The notes beneath the pieces were generated by a model that searched no databases, had not been told where the DNA came from, and saw only the letters and a program-made list of their open reading frames with translations. A stretch of DNA of 32,154 bases from a virus: positions 1 through 32,154 of IMG/VR virus record IMGVR_UViG_3300031857_000838, one strand, 5' to 3'. This document shows positions 1-6,550 of this stretch, in pieces (the first letter of the stretch is position 1; each line of letters begins with the position of its first letter). Position numbers and translations under genes: made by a program.

Positions 1-186
1 GTGGTCACACAGTTTTACGTCACACGTGACGGATTGCGAGACCCTGCATATCTGTACGACAACAACGGATACGGCAGCCAATACCTAGTGCGAAAACTCG
101 AATCGTTCCCTGCTGCCCTGCAACCCGAAGTAACCCGCTTGGTGCGGCAATACCAAACCCTATTCATATTGAAAGGCAACACATGA
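1..186 (+). CDS. Small phage protein, possibly 5'-truncated
   Basis: The frame is open from the first base, where a GTG could be a start, so the true start may lie upstream of the window. The readable 61 residues contain YLYDNNGYGSQYLVRKLESF and end in KGNT. The last codons and stop (GGCAACACATGA) overlap the ATG of the next gene by 4 nt, so the two are translationally coupled. I do not recognise a family; the function is unknown. The KGNT ending matches the (R/K)GNT ends of genes near 9303 and 10681, where the same bases act as the ribosome site of the following gene. Confidence 0.6.
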   Translation: MVTQFYVTRDGLRDPAYLYDNNGYGSQYLVRKLESFPAALQPEVTRLVRQYQTLFILKGNT

Positions 187-392
187 ACTGCACACACTGC
201 GGAGATACCGTGGCCACAGCACGCTGGGCCTTGGGCCGACACACATGCCTGCCATGTGGCGAAGCCGCTGCCAAGCAAGAGCGCAAAGGGTGGACTGTCG
301 CCCCCATGCCAAAGAGTAACTACATCCTGATAACAGACCCGTCCCTGCTCAAGGGACTCAACACGTCACACAAAGGAGGAGCCATGACGTAA
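183..392 (+). CDS. Small zinc-finger-like phage protein
   Basis: This 69-aa protein has two CxxC pairs near the N-terminus (CTHC at residues 3-6 and CLPC at about 22-25), a spacing suited to one bound zinc ion. The rest, with SNYILITDPSLLKGLNTSHK, resembles short conserved hypothetical proteins of other tailed phages. The start ATG overlaps the stop of the preceding gene. A role in nucleic-acid or protein binding is only inferred from the Cys pairs. It is followed by an inverted-repeat element and then the 456-aa gene. Confidence 0.7.
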   Translation: MNCTHCGDTVATARWALGRHTCLPCGEAAAKQERKGWTVAPMPKSNYILITDPSLLKGLNTSHKGGAMT

Positions 393-397
393 CAACA

Positions 398-441
398 TTC
401 CTAGCCCTAGCAGGGCAAGCCCTGCTTCCTACCAGTAGGAA
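398..441 (+). promoter_or_regulatory. Inverted-repeat leader element E1 (TTCCTA...TAGGAA)
   Basis: TTCCTA (398-403) and TAGGAA (436-441) flank a hairpin AGCAGGGC (409-416), AA, GCCCTGCT (419-426). A second TTCCTA at 426-431 forms TTCCTA-CCAG-TAGGAA with the right arm. The element is followed by TTCTTCAACTC and an ACGAAA-type start region, also seen upstream of the gene at 4045. There is no T-tract, so it does not look like an intrinsic terminator. It may be an operator or an RNA processing or regulatory hairpin; the role is inferred. Confidence 0.6.
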
Positions 442-473
442 ATTCTTCAACTCAACCAACCACGAAAGATGAT

Positions 474-1844
474 ATGGAAACTACATACAACCCGCAGTAC
501 ATGATCGACACGATCCTAATTGCTGCAAACATTCTCAAATATGGTGGCGAGCCAATCACCACACGCCGCCTTGATGGGGGCTACGAATGCAACCTATCCG
601 TGCCACACCGTGAATGGCATCGCCGTGAGCAAGACCGATACCCACTGCACCCTGCCATCACCAAAGCCATCGCTCTTGCACGCCCCGATAATTGGCAGCG
701 CCTGCTGCTGGAGTGGCCGCACGTACCCACAACCATCACCGACAAGGGCCGGGTTGCCTACACACAGAGCGAAGCCAAGGCAGAGCGTGACGTGCAGACT
801 GTCACCTCACTGGGCAAATACCTGCGCTCACACTTCACCATGCTGCCCGATCACGCCATACGTGACATCGTGGCCAGCGTCACAGCCACAGGCATGAAGT
901 TCGTGCACACCACAGCCGAGATGATATTCCACCTGCACCGGGGGCCACACTCTTGCATGGTATGGAACGGAAGCGATGTGGATGAACACCCGTACCGAAC
1001 CTATGACCCCAAGTATGGCTGGCACATGTGTGTGCACATTGAGGGCGATGACACCGTGGGCCGTGCGCTGTGCTACCAAAGCGGCGATGAGAAGTTCTAC
1101 GTGCGTAGCTACCGCAAGACCGGGGGCTATTCATCCAGCGATGAGCAGATGGAACAGTGGCTGGCTGAGCAAGGCTACAAAAAGCGTGGTGGGTGGGAGA
1201 GCTGCTACCTTGCCCGGCTGCCGGGTATTACCCATTCCTGTGACTTCCTTGCACCCTACCTCGATGGGGACACACAGCGCGTGGACACCACACACCTGAA
1301 CGGTGAGCGTTGCTTGGTCATCACTGAAGATGGCGAGTACGAATGCACCAACACCGATGGCACTTACGATGATGCGGACATGACCACATGCGAGTCATGC
1401 AGCGACCGTATCCGTGAGGGCGATGGGTATTGGGTTGGCCGTAATGAGGACACGATGGTGTGCGAGTACTGCCGTGATGAGTACTACCGCTTTGCGTATG
1501 GCCGCAACGGGAACCAATACTACGTGCATGAAAATGACACCGTGTACGTGGAGTCGCAGGATGAGTACTACCACGACAGCTACCTCGGTGACAACGGCAT
1601 CATCTACCTTGCCAATGGTGAGTACGAGCACGAGGACAACGCTGTGCAGATCGATGACGAGTGGTATCACGTGGATGACGATGACATCGTGTGCCTTGAC
1701 AACGGGGACTATGCCCTGCGTGACGATGCATACGAGTGTGCCGAGTCTGGCAAGTGGTACAGCAAAGATGACGAGCCGCCCGTTGAAGTGGATGGCAACC
1801 TGTATCACCCCGACAACGTCCCTGAACAAACCGAAACCGAATAA
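474..1844 (+). CDS. Phage zinc-ribbon protein with C-terminal acidic tandem repeats
   Basis: This 456-aa protein has three parts. Residues 1-300 form a globular region typical of conserved phage hypotheticals, with GPHSCMVW near 157-164, an aromatic YDPKYGWHM segment near 177-185 and APYLDGD near 260-266. Residues 306-333 hold a zinc ribbon with C306, C309, C330 and C333. Residues about 345-450 are strongly acidic and consist of six or seven units of roughly 15 residues, such as NGEYEHEDNAVQID, DEWYHVDDDDIVCLD and NGDYALRDDAYECAE. The function is unknown; the repeats could form a binding surface or a DNA mimic, which is speculation. It heads the peptidase and MoxR/VWA neighbourhood and lies behind element E1. 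The start ATG follows ACGAAAGATGAT. Confidence 0.85.
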   Translation: METTYNPQYMIDTILIAANILKYGGEPITTRRLDGGYECNLSVPHREWHRREQDRYPLHPAITKAIALARPDNWQRLLLEWPHVPTTITDKGRVAYTQSEAKAERDVQTVTSLGKYLRSHFTMLPDHAIRDIVASVTATGMKFVHTTAEMIFHLHRGPHSCMVWNGSDVDEHPYRTYDPKYGWHMCVHIEGDDTVGRALCYQSGDEKFYVRSYRKTGGYSSSDEQMEQWLAEQGYKKRGGWESCYLARLPGITHSCDFLAPYLDGDTQRVDTTHLNGERCLVITEDGEYECTNTDGTYDDADMTTCESCSDRIREGDGYWVGRNEDTMVCEYCRDEYYRFAYGRNGNQYYVHENDTVYVESQDEYYHDSYLGDNGIIYLANGEYEHEDNAVQIDDEWYHVDDDDIVCLDNGDYALRDDAYECAESGKWYSKDDEPPVEVDGNLYHPDNVPEQTETE

Positions 1845-1886
1845 TTCCTACCGAGTAGCAGAGCCAAGCTCTGCTAGGACTAGGAA
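1845..1886 (+). promoter_or_regulatory. Inverted-repeat leader element E2 (TTCCTA...TAGGAA)
   Basis: TTCCTA (1845-1850) and TAGGAA (1881-1886) flank a 9-bp hairpin TAGCAGAGC (1856-1864), CAA, GCTCTGCTA (1868-1876). It is the counterpart of element E1, with one G-C pair of the stem changed to A-T. The right arm contains the AGGA that is the best ribosome site for the peptidase gene starting at 1893, so pairing of the arms could hide that site. The regulatory role is inferred. Confidence 0.6.
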
Positions 1887-1892
1887 AAACCA

Positions 1893-2990
1893 ATGAGAAA
1901 CATCATGCACAAAAATTCTATCCTTCACAAAACTCTCGCCCGTGCTTTGTCCATTGCACGCCCACACAACACCAAGGCCACGATGTATTTCACACAGTGG
2001 CTGCAAGACGCACTGCCCAAGCATCTGCAAGAGGGCGCATGGCGTGACGTGGCTGGCAATCTGCACATCGATGCACGCTCAAGCACCAAGCACCGCACGC
2101 TGTTCGTTGCCCACGTTGACACTGTGCACAAAGACGTTGCACCCAACAAGATTCGCAAGACCGACACACACTGGCATGCTGACGGTGCGCCCCTCGGTGC
2201 AGACGATGGTGCTGGCTGCGCGATGCTCATGCACATGATCCACAAGAACGTGCCGGGTTACTACGTGTTCACCCAAGGCGAAGAATGTGGCGGCATCGGT
2301 GCGACCCACCTTGCTGAGCACTACCCACAGCTGCTGTCTGAGTTCGACCGTGCCATTGCGTTCGACCGCCGGGGTATCGACAGTGTCATCACACACCAAG
2401 GGTATGGGCGCTGCTGCTCAGATACGTTCGCTCAGCACTTGGCCGATGAGTTGAATGCGACCAACGACAACCTGATGTATCTACCCGACAACACCGGTGT
2501 ATATACAGACACAGCCGAGTTCACAGCCATCATCCCCGAGTGCACCAACATCAGCGTGGGCTACGACCGTGAGCACAGTGACCAAGAGTCCCTTGACATC
2601 CTGCACTTCAAGCAACTGTCCGAAGCTGTGACCAAGGTGCGATGGGACATGCTGCCTGCCGAGCGTGAGCCGGGAGTAGACGATATGGAGTATGGGTTCG
2701 CAAGCTACAAGACCTTTGGGTATCCAGCGTATGACGAGCACCAGCCCATCACCGCACACTTCCTTGACACTGAGGATGCAGTGATCGCTGCGTTCCGTGG
2801 CGTGACCAAACCACTGGTGACCCTGATGTGTGAGAGTGTGTACCCCGAAGACCCAGCGATGGCCGAGCGGTATATCAACACCAAGAAGCTGACCGATGAG
2901 GTGCTGGAGCAGCTCGAAGACCTGCTGTACAGCAGCAACCCCGACACCATGCTGGCAACAGCGTATGACCTTTGCTACACAGGAGCATGA
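1893..2990 (+). CDS. M20/M28-like di-zinc metallopeptidase family protein
   Basis: This 365-aa protein carries the ordered metal-site motifs of co-catalytic zinc peptidases: AHVDT with H74 and D76, GADDGAG with D104, GEE with E130 (general base) and E131, FDRR with D158, and YDREHSD with H228. All five expected ligands are present, so it is probably active as an aminopeptidase or carboxypeptidase, though related folds include amidohydrolases. No signal peptide is seen, so a cytoplasmic role is likely. It sits between the zinc-ribbon repeat protein and small ORFs, upstream of the MoxR/VWA genes. Its AGGA ribosome site lies in the right arm of element E2. The C-terminal ~110 residues (after about 255) show no motif I know. 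The substrate is unknown. Confidence 0.85.
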   Translation: MRNIMHKNSILHKTLARALSIARPHNTKATMYFTQWLQDALPKHLQEGAWRDVAGNLHIDARSSTKHRTLFVAHVDTVHKDVAPNKIRKTDTHWHADGAPLGADDGAGCAMLMHMIHKNVPGYYVFTQGEECGGIGATHLAEHYPQLLSEFDRAIAFDRRGIDSVITHQGYGRCCSDTFAQHLADELNATNDNLMYLPDNTGVYTDTAEFTAIIPECTNISVGYDREHSDQESLDILHFKQLSEAVTKVRWDMLPAEREPGVDDMEYGFASYKTFGYPAYDEHQPITAHFLDTEDAVIAAFRGVTKPLVTLMCESVYPEDPAMAERYINTKKLTDEVLEQLEDLLYSSNPDTMLATAYDLCYTGA

Positions 2991-2991
2991 G

Positions 2992-3120
2992 ATGAAATAC
3001 AAAGGCCCACCCAAGCCTATCCCAACACACCGTGAACCCATGTCCGATCGTGCCGAGTTGATCTGGTTCATCGTGCTGGCGGTAATTTTTGTTTTGTTTT
3101 TGGTATTGGAGGTGGTATGA
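2992..3120 (+). CDS. Small single-span membrane protein
   Basis: This 42-aa ORF starts one base after the peptidase stop, with AGGAG at 2981-2985 as its ribosome site. Residues 1-22 are polar with several prolines; residues about 23-42 are a continuous hydrophobic segment (LIWFIVLAVIFVLFLVLEVV), a clear transmembrane helix running to the C-terminus. The stop overlaps the next ATG by 4 nt. Small phage membrane proteins can affect lysis, superinfection exclusion or host membrane enzymes; none can be assigned here. Confidence 0.7.
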   Translation: MKYKGPPKPIPTHREPMSDRAELIWFIVLAVIFVLFLVLEVV

Positions 3121-3233
3121 AACTTTTACGCAAACTGTTCACGGCCAAGTGCTGTGAGTGTGGTGAGGTACGTGTCTGGTGGTGGCAGCGCCGCTGTGAC
3201 TTCTGTGACGTAGGTGAAGGGAAAATGAAATGA
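3117..3233 (+). CDS. Small zinc-ribbon protein
   Basis: This 38-aa ORF is coupled by ATGA overlaps at both ends. It has two CxxC pairs, CECG near residues 13-16 and CDFC near 27-30, separated by a WWWQRR stretch, a compact zinc-ribbon knuckle. It is short but embedded in an unbroken chain of overlapping genes, which supports it being real. The function is unknown; zinc binding is inferred from the Cys spacing. Confidence 0.6.
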   Translation: MKLLRKLFTAKCCECGEVRVWWWQRRCDFCDVGEGKMK

Positions 3234-3523
3234 AAGACACGAACAAGTGGCACTTCGTTCAGCACTTCTCGCCTTACTACGACTACGACAAAGAGTTGTA
3301 CTCGCTGCCCGATGAGGGCAACACAAGCGTGGATATGCGCCTGACGTTCAATGCGGACGACAACACCTGCTATTACACGATCAGCTTGCACAACAATGAC
3401 GGGCAAACCCGTGATTGGGAGAAGGCCCACCACATACCGTGGGCTGTAGGCCTTGCCATGCTTGACGCCGATGGCGTAACTTTTTCCAAGACCCCGCGAA
3501 ATAAAGTTCGCGATTTTCCATGA
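3230..3523 (+). CDS. Hypothetical phage protein
   Basis: This 97-aa protein starts at an ATG that overlaps the preceding stop. It is rich in aromatic and acidic residues, with FSPYYDYDKELYSL near the N-terminus and CYYTISLHN in the middle; the alternating pattern suggests mostly beta structure. I do not recognise a family. Its 3' end contains a CGCGAA/TTCGCG hairpin followed by ATTTT, and the next gene has its own promoter, so it is probably the last gene of this transcription unit. Confidence 0.65.
   Translation: MKDTNKWHFVQHFSPYYDYDKELYSLPDEGNTSVDMRLTFNADDNTCYYTISLHNNDGQTRDWEKAHHIPWAVGLAMLDADGVTFSKTPRNKVRDFP
3495..3517 (+). terminator. Putative intrinsic terminator at the 3' end of the 97-aa gene
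   Basis: CGCGAA (3495-3500), loop ATAAAG, TTCGCG (3507-3512), then ATTTT. The stem is six perfect base pairs and the T-run is short, so strength may be modest. It lies inside the last codons of the gene ending at 3523 and directly upstream of the promoter at 3532. Confidence 0.45.
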
Positions 3524-3531
3524 GGTGTTGT

Positions 3532-3560
3532 TTGACACAACCCCCAAACTCCTTTATAAT
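3532..3560 (+). promoter_or_regulatory. Consensus sigma70 promoter
   Basis: TTGACA at 3532-3537 and TATAAT at 3555-3560 are separated by exactly 17 nt, a perfect match to the bacterial housekeeping consensus. Transcription should begin near 3567, giving a leader of about 30 nt that contains GAAAGGAAAC before the ATG at 3599. It is the strongest promoter I can find in the window and is probably used by host RNA polymerase early in infection. Confidence 0.9.
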
Positions 3561-3598
3561 GTAATCTTCACTTTGTAAACCCCGAAAGGAAACTTGAA

Positions 3599-3961
3599 AT
3601 GAGTATCATCGAACAAACCGTTCAGAACGCTATGCGTTTGCTCAAGGCTACCAAGGCCAAATACATCATCGTCATGCCCGATGGCACGACACACAGCGAG
3701 GGCGACCTGCAGCTGGCTGAGGTCAAGACCCGCGTACGTAAAGCTGGCCCGCTCCCGATGGGCACTTACTCCACCATGTGCAAGCCATACAACAACATGG
3801 CCGTGGGTGATGTGGCAGAGTTTGACATTCCACCGGGCGGCACAGGCAAGAGTTTGCACAGCGGCGTCACCGCGCACTTCATCAACTTGTGGGGCAAAGG
3901 TGCAATGAAGTCCTGCTTCAACAAAAACACCCAAAAGGTCGAAGTGCTGCGTATCGGCTGA
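3599..3961 (+). CDS. Conserved hypothetical phage protein, strongly promoted
   Basis: This 120-aa protein is read from a consensus promoter, has a good ribosome site (GAAAGGAAAC) and is followed by its own hairpin terminator, so it forms a single-gene transcription unit likely to be made early and in quantity. The N-terminal third is helical and basic (MRLLKATKAKYIIVMPDG); the middle has GTYSTMCKPYNNMAVGD and a glycine-rich turn IPPGGTGK. I recognise no catalytic motif. Abundant small early proteins are often DNA-binding or host-modulating, but that is only inference from expression signals. Confidence 0.85.
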   Translation: MSIIEQTVQNAMRLLKATKAKYIIVMPDGTTHSEGDLQLAEVKTRVRKAGPLPMGTYSTMCKPYNNMAVGDVAEFDIPPGGTGKSLHSGVTAHFINLWGKGAMKSCFNKNTQKVEVLRIG

Positions 3962-3975
3962 GAACTGGTAGCTTT

Positions 3976-4003
3976 TGTGGGGCACACCATCCCACACCTT
4001 TTT
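3976..4003 (+). terminator. Intrinsic terminator after the 120-aa gene
   Basis: TGTGGG (3976-3981) pairs with CCCACA (3991-3996) across a 9-nt loop and is followed by CCTTTTT (3997-4003). It lies 15 nt after the stop at 3961 and separates this unit from the DUF3150/MoxR/VWA genes. The T-run overlaps the left arm of palindrome E3. Confidence 0.65.
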
Positions 4004-4017
4004 CCTACGCGTAGGAA
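4002..4017 (+). promoter_or_regulatory. Perfect 16-bp palindrome E3 in the leader of the DUF3150 gene
   Basis: The 16 bases TTCCTACGCGTAGGAA are a perfect palindrome with the same TTCCTA/TAGGAA arms as elements E1 and E2. The following TTTCTTCAACTTAAC and ACGAAACATCATG resemble the leader of the gene at 474. A dyad this regular suits a dimeric DNA-binding protein; it could also fold in RNA. The regulator is not identified. Confidence 0.6.
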
Positions 4018-4044
4018 TTTCTTCAACTTAACTTACGAAACATC

Positions 4045-4914
4045 ATGGCAATCAAATCACTTTCATCTTCAGCGATGCTGCTCGATCTGCATCTGTCCGT
4101 GTACACGGGCCGCAAGCAAGACAAGGCTACTGCCGCAGAGATCAACATCAGCAAGAACACACGTTCATCCAAAGCTGCATCGGTGTACAAGTCACTCTTC
4201 ACCGAGGACAAAGACCTCGAAGCCATCGCGTCCTACGCAGGGCGCGTGCGCACTTGGCTGTACAGCGTAACCCTTCCATGGGCTGACTCGGGCACACGCC
4301 TTGTACCAACCAAAAACTTCTTTGACATCACGCATGAGTTGGCAGAGCACGAGCGCGAGTTCAACCGCCTTGTGGATATGTTCATCAACAATTATGGCGT
4401 GAAGGTTTCATCGCAAGCGTTCAAGCTGGGCAAGCTGTTCGACCCCAAAGAGTTCCCCAACGCTGCAGAGCTGGTGCACAAGTTCGGGTTCAACTATGTG
4501 TTCACTCCTGTGCCATCGTCAGGCGACTTCCGTGTGGACATCCCTGCAGCAGCTGCACAACAGGTGGTCGCTCAGTTTGAGCGTGAGCACAACAAGCGTA
4601 TGCAAGAAGCCATGCGCGAGCCGTGGGAGCGCCTGTACCAAGAGATCAAACACATCAAGGACAAGATGATCGACAAGGAAGACGGCAAGCCCCAGAAGCT
4701 GTACCAATCCATGCTCGACAATGCGCTGGCACTGTGCGGCACGCTCACATCCTTGAACCTGCTGGATGACCCGGACCTTGAAGCTGCACGCCGTGCGCTT
4801 GAGCAATCCCTGACCGACATTGATATTGTGTCTCTGCGCAAATCACCCGAGGTGCGTGAAGCCATCAAGATCAAGATGCAAGACCTGACAGATAAATTTT
4901 CATTGGAGATTTAA
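4045..4914 (+). CDS. DUF3150-like protein of the MoxR/VWA cassette
   Basis: This 289-aa, largely helical protein (long charged helices around residues 100-125, 170-215 and 240-285) matches my memory of the DUF3150 family, whose genes often sit beside a MoxR/CbbQ-type AAA+ ATPase and a VWA-domain protein in phages and plasmids. Here the ATPase and VWA genes follow directly apart from an inserted HNH gene. It has no obvious catalytic motif and may be a structural partner or adaptor of the ATPase. The start follows ACGAAACATC and the E3 palindrome. The family assignment is from memory and context, not a search. Confidence 0.75.
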   Translation: MAIKSLSSSAMLLDLHLSVYTGRKQDKATAAEINISKNTRSSKAASVYKSLFTEDKDLEAIASYAGRVRTWLYSVTLPWADSGTRLVPTKNFFDITHELAEHEREFNRLVDMFINNYGVKVSSQAFKLGKLFDPKEFPNAAELVHKFGFNYVFTPVPSSGDFRVDIPAAAAQQVVAQFEREHNKRMQEAMREPWERLYQEIKHIKDKMIDKEDGKPQKLYQSMLDNALALCGTLTSLNLLDDPDLEAARRALEQSLTDIDIVSLRKSPEVREAIKIKMQDLTDKFSLEI

Positions 4915-4934
4915 ATGGGGCTGACCCAAGAGCG

Positions 4935-4950
4935 TATACTGTGGTAAAAC
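4935..4950 (+). promoter_or_regulatory. Possible promoter of the first HNH gene
   Basis: TATACT (4935-4940) resembles a -10 box and is followed by GTGGTAAAAC. A TGGTAAA box is also found upstream of the second HNH gene (13244-13250), so it may travel with this element. No good -35 is present at the right spacing, so this is tentative. Confidence 0.35.
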
Positions 4951-4981
4951 ATGGTCATGTACTTAGCAAAAGGAGTCAGTG

Positions 4982-5491
4982 ATGCCCAGTCTAAAAGGAA
5001 CCACAAACCCGTCTTTCAAGCACGGCCAGTATGTAAACGGGAAGCCGTCAACCATTTATCTGCGATGGCAGAACATGAAGGCCCGTTGCTTACAGCCCTC
5101 ACACAAAGACTACGCCAAATACGGGGCGAAGGGTGTGACCATATGCGATAGATGGGCATATGGAGCAGACGGTTTGAGCGGATTTGAATGGTTCATTTTG
5201 GATATGGGGCCACCCCCATTTGCTGGTGCATCAATTGACCGCATAGATGGGGCCCAAGGATATGGTCCCAACAACTGCCGATGGGCAACCTTGGCAGAAC
5301 AGGCTACCAACAAGCGCAACACCCGGTGGCTAGAAATAGACGGAAAGAGCAAGCCCTTGACCGTATGGGCAAAGGAAGCAGGTATTGGGCCAAAGACGGT
5401 TCATTACCGCTTAAAGCGCGGCCTCAGTGCCAAAGATGCAGTATTTCTGCGGATCGATAAATCAACCTTTTTAAACGAAAGAACATCATGA
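4982..5491 (+). CDS. HNH/AP2-type homing-endonuclease-like protein (copy 1)
   Basis: This 169-aa protein has the pattern of free-standing phage HNH/AP2 endonucleases: YLRWQNMKARC (26-36), YAKYGAKGVTICDRW (44-58), SIDRIDGAQGYGPNNCRWAT (84-103), then a C-terminal helix-turn-helix-like segment LTVWAKEAGIGPKTVHYRL (126-144). Such genes are mobile and cut DNA at or near their insertion site. A GTG lies three bases upstream, but the ATG at 4982 is better spaced from AAGGAG (4970-4975). It separates DUF3150 from the ATPase gene, and its last codons overlap the ATPase start by 4 nt. It is homologous to the protein at 13280 and keeps the SIDRID residues that copy lacks. Confidence 0.8.
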   Translation: MPSLKGTTNPSFKHGQYVNGKPSTIYLRWQNMKARCLQPSHKDYAKYGAKGVTICDRWAYGADGLSGFEWFILDMGPPPFAGASIDRIDGAQGYGPNNCRWATLAEQATNKRNTRWLEIDGKSKPLTVWAKEAGIGPKTVHYRLKRGLSAKDAVFLRIDKSTFLNERTS

Positions 5492-6543
5492 AATCAGCAA
5501 TCACACGTAATGAAGTGGTCGATCTTATCTGCGCCATCGGCGCAGACGTGACCTGTGTTGTAGAAGGAGATATTGGCAGCGGGAAGAGCGCCATTCTTGA
5601 TGATGTCAGTGAGCGGTTCCCCAACCACCGCAAGATGTACCTTGACATGACCGTCATGCACGAGGGTGACTTCCGTGTGCCTGCTGTGGACCACGCGACC
5701 AAGTCCTCCGAGTTCTATCCGAACGCTTCGCTGGGTATGCACGACAACACGCCGGTCGTCCTCATGCTGGATGAAATGGGCAAGGCCACCAAGCCCGTCA
5801 AGGATGCGTCCCTGCCCCTGCTGGTCGAGCGCCGCTTGGGTAACCAGCGCCTGCACCCTGACTCCATCGTGTTCGCAACAACCAACCTTGGTGCTGAGTC
5901 TGTGGGCGATACGTTCCAAGCACACCACCGCAACCGCATGTCATTCGTGCAGATGAAGAAACCCACGGCGCAAGAGTGGGTGGACAACTGGGCACGGTTC
6001 AATGACATCGCCCCCGAGATCATCATGTGGGTGGGTGAGCGCCCCGATGTGCTGCACTCGTTCGAGGACTACAAAGAGCCCAACGACAACCCGTTCATCT
6101 TCCATCCACGGGCACAGCGCACTGCGTTCGTGACACACCGGTCACTGGCACAAGCCAGCAAGATCGTGAACAAGCGCCACCTGTATACCCCGAACGCGCT
6201 GGAGTCTGCGCTGGTAGGTACGGTGGGTGCACCTGCTGCTTTGGACCTGCAAGCGTGGATCGCCATGGGTGACAGCCTGCCCAAGCGCACCGAGATCATC
6301 AACGACCCGGAGAACGCACGCATGCCCAAGGAAGTGGCGGGCAAGCTGATGCTGGCCTACCAAGCGCTCAACTGGGTGGATGAGCAGACCCTTGACCCGT
6401 GGATGGATTACATGGCACGCATGCCCCGTGAGATGCAGGCACTGTTTTGCACGTCCATCATCAAGAAGCCTGCCAAGCAGTTCACGCTGGAGAACGAGAA
6501 GTTCACCACGTTCGCCATCGACAACCAATACATGTTTGCGTGA
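5488..6543 (+). CDS. MoxR-family AAA+ ATPase
   Basis: This 351-aa protein has a Walker A motif GDIGSGKS (27-34), Walker B VLMLDE (91-96), a sensor-1 asparagine in ATTNLG (N133) and arginine-finger candidates in HHRNRMSF (R148, R150). The length and the short loop after Walker A fit MoxR/CbbQ-type ATPases, which work with VWA proteins as chaperones that insert metals, activate enzymes or remodel complexes. The metallopeptidase/VWA partner gene follows 7 nt downstream and DUF3150 lies upstream of the inserted HNH gene. The start ATG overlaps the HNH stop; the preceding ACGAAAGAACATC resembles the leader at 4045. The client is unknown. Confidence 0.9.
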   Translation: MKSAITRNEVVDLICAIGADVTCVVEGDIGSGKSAILDDVSERFPNHRKMYLDMTVMHEGDFRVPAVDHATKSSEFYPNASLGMHDNTPVVLMLDEMGKATKPVKDASLPLLVERRLGNQRLHPDSIVFATTNLGAESVGDTFQAHHRNRMSFVQMKKPTAQEWVDNWARFNDIAPEIIMWVGERPDVLHSFEDYKEPNDNPFIFHPRAQRTAFVTHRSLAQASKIVNKRHLYTPNALESALVGTVGAPAALDLQAWIAMGDSLPKRTEIINDPENARMPKEVAGKLMLAYQALNWVDEQTLDPWMDYMARMPREMQALFCTSIIKKPAKQFTLENEKFTTFAIDNQYMFA

Positions 6544-6550
6544 GGTCACC

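Noticed and set aside
436-441. The TTCCTA/TAGGAA elements as ordinary intrinsic terminators
   Set aside because: None of the hairpins of E1 or E2 is followed by a T-run; only the separate hairpin at 3976-4003 has one.
520-897. A 125-codon frame inside the 456-aa gene
   Set aside because: It overlaps a longer gene with a clear zinc ribbon and repeat structure, and its translation is low-complexity with no sign of a ribosome site.
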